Source of the DNA: Tricholoma matsutake
Taxonomy: Eukaryota; Basidiomycota; Agaricomycetes; Agaricales; Tricholomataceae
NCBI GenBank assembly: GCA_026075535.2
Contig: AP026547.1
Coordinates: forward strand, 806,001-870,000
Length of the DNA stretch: 64,000 nucleotides
Direction of reading: 5' to 3'
The first letter of the stretch is position 1. Every line of letters starts with the position of its first letter. Below are positions 10,731 through 21,898 of this stretch, one piece after another. Under the pieces are notes generated by a model. The model saw nothing but the letters and a program-made list of their open reading frames with translations, was not told the origin of the DNA and did not search any database. A program made the translations under genes and the position numbers.

Positions 10731-13700
10731 TCACAAGACCTCAAGCTTAGTTTTTGTCTCTAGCCATTGTTGGAGTGCGACTTGGGCAGTTGGGCATTGT
10801 CGAAAATTGGGCCACCTTGTATACTTACCAATGGTTTTCACTTGGCATCCCAACCTTTGCCCATCATTCCACCAGCTCACTAATTCCAGACAGTACTCCC
10901 TGGCAGGAAGGTGCTGCCAGTAGATTAGATACAACACACTGCAAAATGGACAGCTGAGACAACAAAGCACAAGCTACCCCAGGCAGTGCCATCCAGAGCC
11001 CAAACCGTGTGGGCTTCAATCCAGGTGTTGTAGACTTGTAGGCTGAGCTCGTGATGGTCAAATGCAAGTGTACATTCAAGAAACAGTACTTTTACAGAGA
11101 CAGGACTATCGTAAACAAGTGTTACATATAAATTCTGCTCGAGGGAGCCATCATGTCCTAAACCCATTCAGGAACAGCCAGTACGATCATGAATTGAACA
11201 TTTGTCAAAAGGTTAGCCATGCCGTTTTTTCCCCAAGTAGGTGCCAATGGTGTACCTGACTGAGACCAGTGCATTTGCAGGGATCTCTGCTTGTCCTTTC
11301 ATATACAGTGGCCAACTCAAAAGGCATCTAAAATTGTTGTCAGAAAATGCAAACACAGGGCAGCCTTTGGTGGCCCAACCATCATATACAGGGACTGAAA
11401 AATGCTTGAGTTAGAAAGCATCCAGAGGGTCCTGCACACATGACTCACCCACTTCATGGAAATCTCTGTATGCATTGTAGCCTTTGCTCATGTTCTTCGC
11501 AACCAGTGTAGAGGACACATTTTTAAGGACACTTGTGTAGGGCATCACGATTAACAAAGATGCTAAAATGAGGTCAGAAAGCATTTAGAACAAGTCGATG
11601 ACAAACAACTTACATGAAGGCTTGTTGCCTCAGTGTTGTTTGCCCTGAGTGGTGAAACTAAATCCATAAGGCCCTGTGAGACCCCTGATCAAATCAAATC
11701 CTAACAAAAGCCCCCACAGCAAAGTTTCTCATCTAATGTCCTGGGTGAAAGGTGCAATCATGATTTTATGTAGGGTCCATGGGCTGTTGCTGGGGCCTCC
11801 CTCAACTGGTGTGAATAGAAAGCTCTCAGTAACAGTGCCTGTCATTATGCCAATGCTCAGCCTCTTTCCATCCACATTCTTGATTCAACGTTCATCAACA
11901 TATACATGCTTTGGATTAACCCAGGAAAGATTCACATATTGCCCCAACTTGACAAACAGCAGAGCTTTCAACAAAGATCTGTGAAGTGTAAGCTGTGTTG
12001 GTCAGAAGCTGCTTAGAAAACAAGCATACTGCACTTCATCCTTGCTGAGTTTTTCACATGTTTCTGCAAAGGGTGTGTGCAGCATATCTGTTGTTGTTGT
12101 CTTTCCAAACGGTTTGACTTTGCACAGCCAGCTGAGAGTGCAGTGCATGCATAAGGATGACAAGCGGATGAGAACAACATTACACATGGTAATGCCGGCA
12201 GTTCCTTGTAAATCAGGGCCAACAATGGATCCTGCAAAGCTTCAATCATTACAGTGGAGCCATCATCGTCATTATTTGCTTGGGCACTTTCTACATTGTC
12301 CCCAGGGCTTAGAGGGCTAACAAACTTCAATGAAACCACAGAGGGGAGTAAGTAGACAACCTACCTGTGATTGAGAGGAAGAGAAGAGCCGTCTATCCCT
12401 TCCCAGACAGTGTCTGATCCCAACTCCTGATCACCAGTTTCTCCATCAGCAGACAAAGTATCAGATTGCGTATGAGGAGCTTTATCAAGTGTGGCGTCTT
12501 CCCTGCACAATGTTCAGTCTTCCACAGCACGGATTGGAAACAGAATGAACTTAGGGGAATCACATGTTGCACAAACATCTGGTGCTATGGACTGCTTGTA
12601 AAAAGAAATCAACCTGCAAAAATATAAATATCAACATATTATAAAGAGAACCTTGACGTACTCAGCTACTGAAGGCAGCTCATTGCTAACATCTTCAGAC
12701 AGATAGCTCGGGCACACTGGGATTCATGAGGGGTCTGCATTGGTGAGTGGGCATTATAGAAGCTACACAGCAGGTGAAGAGCATACTCTTCCTTTTCAGG
12801 CTCAATTTCAGTTGATGTCTTGCTCTTCTTGCCAGCTGGTGACTGGCTAGCACGGCCAAGTCTGCAACGTTGTCAAAAACAAAGATAAGGGGGAATACAA
12901 ACACACAATGAAACTTACTTTTTGGGAATTGCCAAACTGGCTTTCTCTGCTGCTTTCCTCGTTTGCGTCCTAACCCATCTGTAGAATTTTGTCAGAATTT
13001 GGAAGACTTTGACAGCCTCACAAACTTTGGCTGGGTGATTGTCAAATCACTGTTAAACATGTTTGTGAGTGTTCATAAGGAGTAAAAAAACATGGTATGT
13101 ACCTTATTGACCCAAAAACAACATTATTTGTACTGCCCTCCTCCATGAGCTGGTCCACCGCCACACTGCCAAGAAGATGTTACCAAGCTGCCGAAAAATC
13201 AAGCTGGACACCTCACCTGATGGAGACAGTGGACAGCTTCTTAAATTCTTCAGAACCAGTGCTAGGCTTTTTCTGGGACCAGAGCTTCTTTCTGGCAGGC
13301 AAAGGTACAAATTCCCTATGGGCATTTCAGCCTTGTGTGTAAAAACCCAGCTACAACAAACATAAAATGCACACTTCTAGAGAGCTTGATTCAATGACCC
13401 TTGCCTTGCGTTTCTTAGAGAATTTTGGCCTAAACAGGAATCTTCAGGAGCTACAAAAATGGGCAGAATTTTGTTACACACGAGGAGTTGCTGCCCAGCT
13501 CACTAGCAACCAAGCTGTCATGTTTCACATTATACTTGTCACGACCCATGCAAAGTGGAAAGCATACACGGCGTAATCAAAATCAATCCTGTAACAAACA
13601 TCAGTCTTAGCCAGGGTTCTCACAGCTGAAAAACTCACTTTGGATTTGGCTGTTTTTTGTTGTCTTGAGCTGGCCTTTGCAAAATGAGTAACGAAAGTGA

Positions 13701-13837
13701 TCAGGAAGAAACTTGCGGAATACTTTGTGGTCTTTTTCATCATTTTGGGCATGTTGATGAGTGGTTTAAGTGTTACAGGATATGGTGTGCAATAAAGGAG
13801 AGGGGTTTCAGTTTCTAACACTCTTGTGCCCCTTTTA
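10731..13837 (-). pseudogene. Multi-exon pseudogene of unrecognised family
   Basis: Stretches of good coding sequence on the minus strand are separated by short GT-AG introns; one starts at the GTAAG at 12914-12918 and ends in TTGCAG at about 12862. The best block (12187-11640) reads in one frame with KPFGKTTTTDML, DEVQYACFLSSF, VDER-IKN, GIMTGTVTESFLFTPVEGG and TLLWGLLLGFDLI. It is broken by three TGA codons, each where arginine would fit. A further block (11530-11230) holds VYDGWATKGCPVFAFSDN and one TAA. I do not recognise the family; it may be a repeated mushroom gene captured by transposons. The foldback element at 13838 abuts its 5' end. Confidence 0.5.
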
Positions 13838-14810
13838 CACAAGGCCAGCCTCATAATTCCTCCTTTCTGAAATATAGTTAGAAATTCTTTGTGAAATATT
13901 ATATTTGAGACTAAATTTCTACAAACAGAAATTCAAAAAATTACCCATTAGAAATATACTTTGAAAATCAATATTTCTGGTTAAATTTCTCATGACATTT
14001 CAGTGTAGATACTGGAAGTATTTCTGTAAGGTGATGTTTAACTTATCAATTGCCTGAAAGGCTTTCAGAAATTCGATCAGAAAGTTTTATTTTCTGGTCA
14101 TGCTTTCTGATCCATAAAAGAATTTCTTTCTGGTTGGTCAAAGTCTGTGTGAAAGAGTGATTTTCACAAAGACTTTCAACAAGCCTTTCAGCAGCTGTTC
14201 AGTTTAACATTCTGGGAGCAGAAAGGCTGGCTTTCAATCTGCAGAAATAGTTTCAGAAAGGCTAGCTTTCAACCTTGTGATTGGTATAGTGAAAGTAATA
14301 ATTTCACATCAGGTTTTCAAGATTGCAAAAGGCAAACATTCTAATAAAGATTTCACCACCTAGAAATATTAAATTTCAAATTTGTGAAAGGCAGTGCACA
14401 TCACATTAGGTTTTCAAGATTGCAAAAGGCAAACATTCTAATAAAGATTTCACCACCTAGAGATATTAAATTTCAAATTTGTGAAAGGCAGTGCCCACTA
14501 GTGCCCACCCATGAAATTTAATATTTCAAGGTGGTGAAATCTCTATTAGAATGTTTGCCTTTTGCAATCTTGAAAACCTAATGTGAGGTGCACTGCCTTT
14601 CACAAATTTGAAATTTAATATCTCTAGGTGGTGAAATCTTTATTAGAATGTTTGCCTTTTGCAATCTTGAAAACCTGATGTGAAATTATTACTTTCACTA
14701 TACCAATCACAAGGTTGAAAGCTAGCCTTTCTGAAACTATTTCTGCAGATTGAAAGCCAGCCTTTCTGCTCCCAGAATGTTAAACTGAACAGCTGCTGAA
14801 AGGCTTGTTG

Positions 14811-15028
14811 GATTATATAATCTGTCACTGCTTAATCAGTGCTTAACAGACCATAGTTTGCACACACACACAAGTGATGTGATAGTTGTAGCAATCCGTG
14901 TCTGGTTATATGGTATCCTTGTTCTGTTGAACCCTATAAGACCTGATAGCTCAGTTTGTCAGAGCATCTGGTATATGTCCAGGAGGGCCTGGGTTCAATC
15001 CCCAGTCTGGTCATCTTTTCTGTTTAAC
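14811..15028 (+). mobile_element. 218-bp insert with 11-bp target duplication, carrying a tRNA-like sequence
   Basis: The right arm of the foldback element is interrupted here: AAGGCTTGTTG occurs at 14800-14810 and again at 15029-15039, and the left arm (near 14180) has it once. The insert contains CACACACACA, a 73-nt tRNA-like segment at its 3' end, and a T4 run after it. An 11-bp duplication plus a pol III promoter suggests a retroposed RNA, but an ordinary SINE would have the tRNA part at its 5' end and a tail at its 3' end. Confidence 0.7.
14940..15012 (+). tRNA. tRNA-like sequence or tRNA pseudogene (73 nt)
   Basis: It folds as a standard cloverleaf: acceptor GACCTGA/TCTGGTC (one T-T mismatch), D stem GCTC/GAGC, anticodon stem TCTGG/CCAGG (one G-T pair), T stem CTGGG/CCCAG with loop TTCAATC. 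A box and B box are both recognisable, and TTTT follows within 10 bases. The anticodon loop TATATGT has A where T33 should be; read literally the anticodon is TAT. That, and the TTCAA (not TTCGA) loop, point to a decayed gene or SINE part rather than a working tRNA. Confidence 0.55.
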
Positions 15029-15493
15029 AAGGCTTGTTGAAAGTCTTTGTGAAAGTCATGCTTTCACACAGACTTTGACCAACCAGAAAGAAATTCTTTT
15101 ATGGATCAGAAAGCATGACCAGAAAATAAAACTTTTTGATCTAATTTCTGAAAGCCTTTCAGGCAATTGATAAGTTAAACATCACCTTACAGAAATACTT
15201 CCAGTATCTTCACTGAAATGTCATGAGAAATTTAACCAGAAATATTGATTTTCAAAGTATATTTCTAATGAGTAATTTTTTGAATTTCTGTTTGTAGAAA
15301 TTTAGTCTCAAATATAATATTTCACAAAAAATTTCTAACTATATTTCAGGAAGGAGAAATTATGAGGCTGGCCTTGTGTTAACATTGAGAATATAGGAGG
15401 GTCAAAGAGAGTGCAACATGGCTATGTTCCAAAGGGAAGAAAGGAGCGCCCCTTACATTCCACCACAACCATTATAAACACTCACAGAATAAC

Positions 15494-15895
15494 TGTTAGG
15501 AAACCACCCCATTACCTAATAAACTTTCATTTTTATTTTATTATGTCGAATTACGCTACATGATGCCAAATGACACTACATTTTGATAGCATCAGAATTT
15601 TATTTTGCACGCATCAAAATGTACGCACATGTACAAGTGCGTCGGTAACAACAATGTACAATATATGTAACATAGTATATAAACCCTAAATATATGCCTA
15701 GGGGACCCAAGTTGTGTTCTCTTAGGTATTCCACCTACATTTTTGGTGTGAAAGGCCTATCTCAACAAACTTACCTATTAATAACCCCTCGCATCAAAAC
15801 CATCAATTTCCCCATCACGTGCGTGGATCCCGCCCCCTTCTTGTAGAGAGAACCCACACGGTCTTAGCTAGCAGATAGTGGGTGTCGCCCTAACA
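15494..15895 (+). repeat. Solo LTR of the Gypsy-1 family
   Basis: 402 bp, begins TGTTAGG and ends CCTAACA, closely matching the Gypsy-1 5' LTR (31195-31596). It is flanked by ATAAC (15489-15493) and ATAAT (15896-15900), a 5-bp target duplication with one C-to-T difference. No internal element sequence is left, so it arose by recombination between two LTRs. Bases 15379-15493 between the foldback element and this LTR hold nothing recognisable. Confidence 0.9.
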
Positions 15896-15935
15896 ATAAT
15901 AATTGTCATTATCAAACCAACATTTAATTAGGACC

Positions 15936-17000
15936 ATGGAACCTCATTACAAGCAAGGAGAAGCAGGTAAGTTGAAAAGTCTGGAAATCCTTTCTGGTTT
16001 ACAATTATTTGCACAGTGAAAACTCTTGAGTGTTTGGGAATAGAAGCAAGTACAGGCCAAGCCCAGAATGAATTGGCCACCTTGCTAAGCATCAGTAACC
16101 ATGTACAGTGCTCACCGTATCCCACTTGACAATCTGACAGGCGCAGCCGAGTTGGGAACAAATATATAAGATAAAACCATATGAGAACCCTCCATCATGG
16201 AGGCTTGTTAGGGTGGTTGGCACCAAAGACAAGGTTGAAGAAGCGGTCTTTACATTGCAAGGGATTTTGGTAGAAAAAGAGTTGCCACCTTTCAAAGAAA
16301 AACCTAGGCAAGTTGTACTCATGTGATGACCCTTCCCCCCTTACACTTCCCAGGATCCCAGTTGCATGGTACATATACGTTCAACAGGCCGTATCAATAA
16401 CAGGTTTCAAGATGCCACCTTTTGCAAGGGCAATTTCTGCGGCTCAAGAGATCTACGGGAAGTTTGACCAGCAGTTTACAGATGGCACAATGTTGTCATG
16501 GGCCATCTTGTCAGATCTGGACCAAAACCAAGTCAAGTGCTTAGACAGGGCCAATCATTATTTTACTCCCAAGCAAGCGGCATGAGGCCAACCCAATGTT
16601 GCATTTCAGAAAGATGTTGATCCACACGGTGTGTTGGCTAACATGGTAGTCGGCGATGCAGTGCACTCCTACATACATACGGATGACAATCAAGTCCAGT
16701 ACTTCACATCATTCAAAGGGGTTGGAAGCGAAAGAAGGTAAGTGTAACACTGCATTTTACACAGTCTAACCTAACAGCAGATGGTGTTAATGCAGATTTG
16801 AAAGTTGTGGCCCTCAAATGTTCCATGTAGGCAACATTGTCCAAGTGCAAGTCTCCTTCGTAACCATCCTGGTTTGGGGGAACAATTACAAAATGTTGGC
16901 GGTGTTGCGCTCAATGGCGTTGTTGGATGGCTCTCTTAGTAAGGTATGCATGTCCCTTGTCAATGTTAACGACAGAGGGGCACTAACTTTAAAAGGCTAA
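15936..17000 (+). pseudogene. Multi-exon pseudogene, unrecognised repeated mushroom family
   Basis: It starts with ATG at 15936 and a short exon ending at a GTAAG donor (15968). Coding blocks then read SWRLVRVVGTKDKVEEA, an apparent GC-AG intron (16308-16352), ARAISAAQEIYGKFD, and YFTPKQAA-stop-GQPNV, where the TGA at 16583-16585 stands where arginine would fit. After that come VVGDAVHSYIHTDDN, a GT-AG intron (16738-16795) and HVGNIVQVQVSFVTI...MLAVLRSMALLDGS. This resembles a hypothetical protein family often seen near transposons in agaricomycetes; its function is unknown. There is probably one more frame change near 16135-16170. Confidence 0.5.
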
Positions 17001-18003
17001 ATACAGCATGCCTTCCACAAAACCATCAATGGACCAACCATGCACGTTGAAGCACCAGGTTGGATACACCAACGTTGAGGATGACAATGAGCAAAGTGAG
17101 CAAGCAAAGTGGTCAAAGCAGATGGTGGTAGACACAAATTGTTACAGCCAAGGCTAGGCCCAGATTGAAGGCCCATACTCACCTCTTTAGTCTTGTATCT
17201 AAGAACATGTTTAGACCCATGTAAAAGCTTTCCACAAAAAAATCCTCTGGATGGCAAGGGAAATGTCCCATCGTTAGCACTGCCCTGGACCAGTATGAAA
17301 AGCACATCATAAGTGACCCAGTCATACATAAGGGGCCCTGCACCAAATGAAAGCCACAGATCTCCCCCTCCCACAGAACCATAGACAGTCAATACAAGCG
17401 TCACATGCAACCGGCTCGTAACCTGTAACTGTTCCAAAACTGTAAGGCCCAATAACTCTGCTGGAACAACCCCCACATTCCATTTGGAAGACAATGCAAA
17501 GTTTGGTACGATGGACCAGTGGAGGACAGCTTTTGGCCAAAATGCAATGAACAGTTAAGTGTTGGAAAGCCAATGAGGACATCCAAAATCACGGATGCGA
17601 GCATTTGCTGGAATGTCCATGTCATAATTGGGTATGGGATAAAGGAGAGTGGTTACATTTGGGGAGGTCCAAATACCAAATGTATTGTCATGATATACTT
17701 CAGTATCAATGACACCTGGCAAAGAAGCACCCTGGATGATAGACATGGTGTTGACTGAGAAACTATTGTGCAGATTAGTGAGGAGCACAGTGTATATCCC
17801 AGAAAATGATATTTACTAATCAAGCCAAATTTAAAGAGTCATGCAATGCAAAATCAGGATTAATCAAGGTGATATCTTCATTGGCAGCCTTGCAAAGCTA
17901 TTGTCAGTAGTTTTCCCATAAAAGTAAAAGCAAAAGCAAAAGCAAAAACAAAAAAAGTGTTAAAAGAAAAAGTTTATAACAGTCCTGACTAGACTGCCTA
18001 TAC
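17001..18003. other. No supported gene; low-complexity AAAAGC run
   Basis: A minus-strand frame of 165 codons (16997-17494) and smaller overlapping frames exist, but none shows a recognisable motif. A short AAAAGC repeat lies at about 17926-17957. Confidence 0.4.
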
Positions 18004-18097
18004 GTTGCGAGCCAGAAGAAGCTCTGAAGCTTCGCAACAGCAGACTAGGATCCATCATTTGAATCGCAGGCCAGAAGAAGCTCTGAAGCTCTGCGAT
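18004..18097. other. Twin hairpins with identical loop and different complementary stems
   Basis: Hairpin 1: stem GTTGCGA (18004-18010) and TCGCAAC (18032-18038). Hairpin 2: stem ATCGCAG (18063-18069) and CTGCGAT (18091-18097). Both enclose the same 21-base loop, which starts GCCAGAAGAAG and ends CTGAAGCT. Both 7-bp stems are perfect yet differ in sequence, so base pairing is kept while bases change. Outside hairpin 1, CTAGACTGC and GCAGACTAG can extend the fold with one mismatch. The role is unknown. Confidence 0.6.
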
Positions 18098-18970
18098 ATA
18101 GATCAAGATGTTGAGGTGTGTGTGTGGGGAGTATAAGGTAAATAAATAAGTGGATAGATAGATACCCTGCTGTTTCATTTGGCTAGTACAAAACCAGATG
18201 ATGGTGGTAGATGGCTCCGCAGAAAGACCCTTCCTCCCCTCTTAAATATCCAGTGGATGACTTGCCAGGATTCAAGAAGCTAACTCCTTAGAATCAGAAA
18301 AGTAACTTGAAGCAATTCAAGAAGCTAACTCCTATGAATCCTGTTGGCTGGCCTGTTGAACGAAAGATTGGAGATGGAAGTGATGGACTAAGGAGAAGTC
18401 AGAACGCAAAAAGAAACATGCATAGCTACACTGACTGGTGGTGGATGGCAGCCCATTGGATCAAGAATCAAGAATCGATGGAAAGAGTGTAGAAAGTCGT
18501 CCCACAAAATCATGTCGTCACAGAAGTGTGCTGTCACTGGTTCACCTGTCACATTTCGACAGCTGGCACTTCCTGGTGACTCCTTCACATTGAAAAGAAC
18601 AGCTAATCTGTAGGAATATGGTTGCAGTGGTCCCTCACCACCCATTCCATGGCAAAGCAGTACAGCGGTACTTTGTTGTTGAGAAACCTGGCTTGGATGT
18701 GCCATCTTGGGAGGTAATGTCAAGATTGTGATGTTGAAACAAGGAATAATCAGAGGGAAATGTGAACACACTTTAGCAATTAGAACACGTCATGACAGTC
18801 CATGGAAGCAAGCAATGAGACAGTAAAGAGGAGGCCCTGAGACCAGTCCAATAGTATTGTTGCACGAGCAGAAAAGGGGTGAAAAGCAACAAGGGGTGAG
18901 CTACAAATAGACTGGCTCAGCAAACACCACACAAATAGATTGGACGAGACATTCCGCAAGCTCAGAATGA
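18098..18970. other. No supported gene
   Basis: Only short frames are present. TTCAAGAAGCTAACTCCT occurs twice (about 18271 and 18317), a small local duplication. Nothing else recognised. Confidence 0.4.
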
Positions 18971-18978
18971 CAAGAATA

Positions 18979-20643
18979 CATTTCAGGCAACCACCCCTGA
19001 CCCCCTACTTAGGGTAGATTGTCCCACCAAGAAAGACTACCCTAAGTAGGCCTAAGACCAGGGGATAGTTCCATGCTCCATGGTCCTCCCCATGCTTAGG
19101 CCTGGACATCGCATTGGGCCGCCCCAAAAGGCAGACCAAAAGGTAGTTTGGTCTGCCCCACAGAACTATATTTGGACCAAGTATACCTCGGGGAGGTCCA
19201 ACTGCTGTGGGCAGCCCCATGTTACATTTGGGCCAGTCCCAATAATGTGGGATTCCCCTGCCCTGTCACATCACAATGATCACATATACTTGGGAGTCCC
19301 AGAGGTGATGTGACAATTAACTAATATAGCTTCATTTAAACAAGAGATCCAAGTCTTTATATGTTATATGTGTAACTTATGTTTGAATAGCCAGATACTC
19401 TACTGTAACCTAGAGGTATGAGAAGCCAGGTGAAGATAGAAGGTGATACAATTGAATGAGGTATTTTACTTTTTGTGACATGTGACAATTCTTTTTACAG
19501 AAAAAGTCAAAAGCTCTACAGCAGTTATTACAAATAGACTCTGATACACACCTTTAATGTATATTATTTCTAGGATGTACCCCAGTGGTGTATCCCCTGC
19601 CTACTGAGGCCACAACTTTCCCCTTCTGGTGTATTGCTTGTACATGTTTATGATAGGCCAGTGTGTGACCATTTCACCTCACCTAACCTTCCCACAGTAT
19701 GTCACATATTAGTTGACATGATCCTATCATGTCACAGCTACTGATCTGTAGTAAATCTGCTTATCTCCCTCACCCATCAATAATATCGTTGACTTCAACC
19801 TTGTAAGGTATCCCACCTAGCCCGCCCAATGTAGGCCGCCCTTTGATATCATGTAAGCAATAGATAACGGACTGATAACAGATCAAATCATAGATCACGC
19901 TCGGCATAACGAGATCAATGTGATGGGCAACTCGGCTACTTCTGACATTGCTGTGCCACGTCGCGCTCATCATCCCCCATGATGAGCTCACTATTCCACT
20001 CATTCTGCACCCTTTCCCTTCGCTTTTTTTGGTAGATAATACTTATATATGTGCATAGAGTGTTATTAAACAATCAATTTCACTTTGACACCCATTTTGG
20101 GTCTATAACAAACATCTTCTCTTGATAAAGAGAGGAGTAGGGGTCTCTTTTTCCATTGAGGGGCTCTACTACATGTGCATGGGTATATAGTTATATTTAG
20201 AGCTATGTACATAAGTGTGAATTGTGCTGTATGAGGTAGGAAGGGAGGGAAGGGGGAGAAGTGAGAGAGTGACCAGAGAGGGTAACCTGTACTGAGCATG
20301 TACATGCTCCACAGTCACCAGGGTGTATGTAGATGAATGGAGGAATGTATGAAGAAGTTGGGAATGAAGTTGGGAGAGCTGGGAGTGAGGAGTTGTGTGT
20401 CAATGCAGCTGTATGGGGAGGGGGAGAGGTTATCACTTACCTACACTCCTGGGCCTTCCACTTCTAATATTGGCATTGAAAAAGAATAGGATAATCATAG
20501 TGAATGATGTGATATGCCCCCTAAAGACTCTAGAGTGGTCAGTATAGACAGAAAAGACAATGAGGACTGAGGAGGAGGAATGCTTACTCTGAGAGATCCA
20601 TGGAGCAAAAATAAGTAGGGGTCAGGGGTGGTTGCCTGAAGTG
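18979..20643. mobile_element. Non-autonomous hAT-like DNA transposon (1665 bp)
   Basis: Terminal inverted repeats begin CATTTCAGGCAACCACCCCT at the left (18979) and CACTTCAGGCAACCACCCCT at the right (reading inwards from 20643), continuing for about 33 bases. The 8-bp direct repeat CAAGAATA flanks it exactly (18971-18978 and 20644-20651). CA...TG ends with an 8-bp duplication fit the hAT superfamily. No transposase is encoded; the interior is non-coding with several strong hairpins. Confidence 0.85.
19004..19050. other. 14-bp perfect stem-loop inside the hAT-like element
   Basis: CCTACTTAGGGTAG (19004-19017) pairs perfectly with CTACCCTAAGTAGG (19037-19050) around a 19-base loop. It starts inside the terminal repeat, so it is a subterminal hairpin. 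A second perfect 10-bp inverted repeat, GTCACATCAC/GTGATGTGAC, lies at about 19265-19313. Confidence 0.7.
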
Positions 20644-20651
20644 CAAGAATA

Positions 20652-21663
20652 CCTCATTCTCAAAATTGAGAACTTGGAACCTAAGCGATACATGCATAAA
20701 CTATAAATAGTACATTAAGTAATTGAGTATATGGATTGAGCAATATAGTCTACTCACCTTAGTCAGTGTATAATGGACTGAGGTGTTTGGTAGGTATATG
20801 TGAATATATATACTAAATGACTAACAATGAGAATAAGATACAGAGGGAGTTAGAAAGAGAGTAATAACAAGGGAAACTTCGCATCATACAATGTTCTATA
20901 ATTAGCACACTGCATCAAAGGGGCGCAAAAGCACCATTCACGGTGCAGATCTCAACAGACACAGCCTGCCCACATGTACACACTGCTAGCATGGAAGGCA
21001 AGTCATGGGTTTCCCATTTTCTACCGACTTGTGTCTCTGGGGCATTGAGAATGAATTGGTTGTCCATTGAAGCATCAAATGTCGCAGAAGGCATAGGCAA
21101 AGGAGTTGGAGGGCCCACCATTGTGGGGTTGTTTCCAGATAGAGGGAGCTGATGTTCTGTAGGAGCTGGGTTGAACTTGAATATGGTGGTATTGCTGGTA
21201 TGTTGCCACCTTCCTCCTCTCCACTTCCTTCATGTCCACTCTCACTGCTTTCTTCACTGCTGATCAGGTCACCAATCTCATGTCCACCACAATCAGACTG
21301 GCTGGGAGTCTCCAAATCTGATATCTCCTCCCTGTTCTCATCATCATCAGTATTCCTATTACAACATCAATCCTCCATGTATAAATTATTTCAGAACTTG
21401 CTGTAATGTCAAACATGAACTATGGGCTTCTAATACCCATCATAAGGTTGATCTTACCTGAGCATCTGTTTTTGCATTATTGACATGCCACCCACTTGTT
21501 TTTGGCTTGCTGGTACCTTTTTGCCCAATGGGGGATGATTGTACCTAACAATTTCTCATCGTCTCCTCCCGGGTTCAACATCACGTGATATTCCAAAAAA
21601 ATTAACCAGCCGATGGCTGCCTGGTGGACTAATTAATAGTAACCATCCCTATATGGTAGACTA
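20652..21663 (-). other. Remnant coding region, unrecognised; otherwise no gene
   Basis: Two overlapping minus-strand frames, 21315-20986 and 21121-20915, probably belong to one gene joined by a frameshift. The first has an acidic, serine-rich stretch (SSEESSESGHEGSGEEEGG). The second ends with a CTCGQ motif that resembles the start of a zinc finger found in some repeated mushroom proteins. I do not identify the family. The rest of the stretch shows no gene. Confidence 0.3.
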
Positions 21664-21898
21664 CCTAGTGTATATCATGGGTGCGGGAATACCCACGGTA
21701 TTCACGTGACGGTGTACACAAGTATGTATGGTATCCAAAACATCAAACCTGTAGCACACCACAACCCATTGCACGGTGTTGCAGGTTTCAACGGGTTTTG
21801 GATTTAGCTTTATTTCCACTTCCAAATGATCCAATATCTAGCCTACACGGTAGAGTATTTGCAAAGATATGAAAGATTTTGTGCTTGAGGTTGGGCCA
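21664..21898 (-). repeat. Dispersed 240-bp repeat, copy 2 (inverted relative to 740-980)
   Basis: Reverse complement of 740-980, running from TAGTGTATATCATGGGTG to GTGCTTGAGGTTGGG. Homology breaks sharply at both ends. No coding frame and no terminal repeat were seen. Confidence 0.75.

Larger units (their letters stand above)
13838..15378. mobile_element. Foldback element (CACTA-like MITE), copy A, with nested insert
   Basis: The two halves are long reverse complements of each other. The termini read CACAAGGCCAGCCTCATAAT at the left and the exact reverse complement at the right, flanked by the 3-bp duplication TTA (13835-13837 and 15379-15381). A second copy at 23844-24355 has the same ends and a TGG duplication. 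A CAC start and 3-bp duplication fit CACTA-type (CMC) transposons, but no transposase is present. Inside, a block of about 115 bp is repeated in tandem and then inverted (14310-14690). A 218-bp insert breaks the right arm. Confidence 0.85.
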
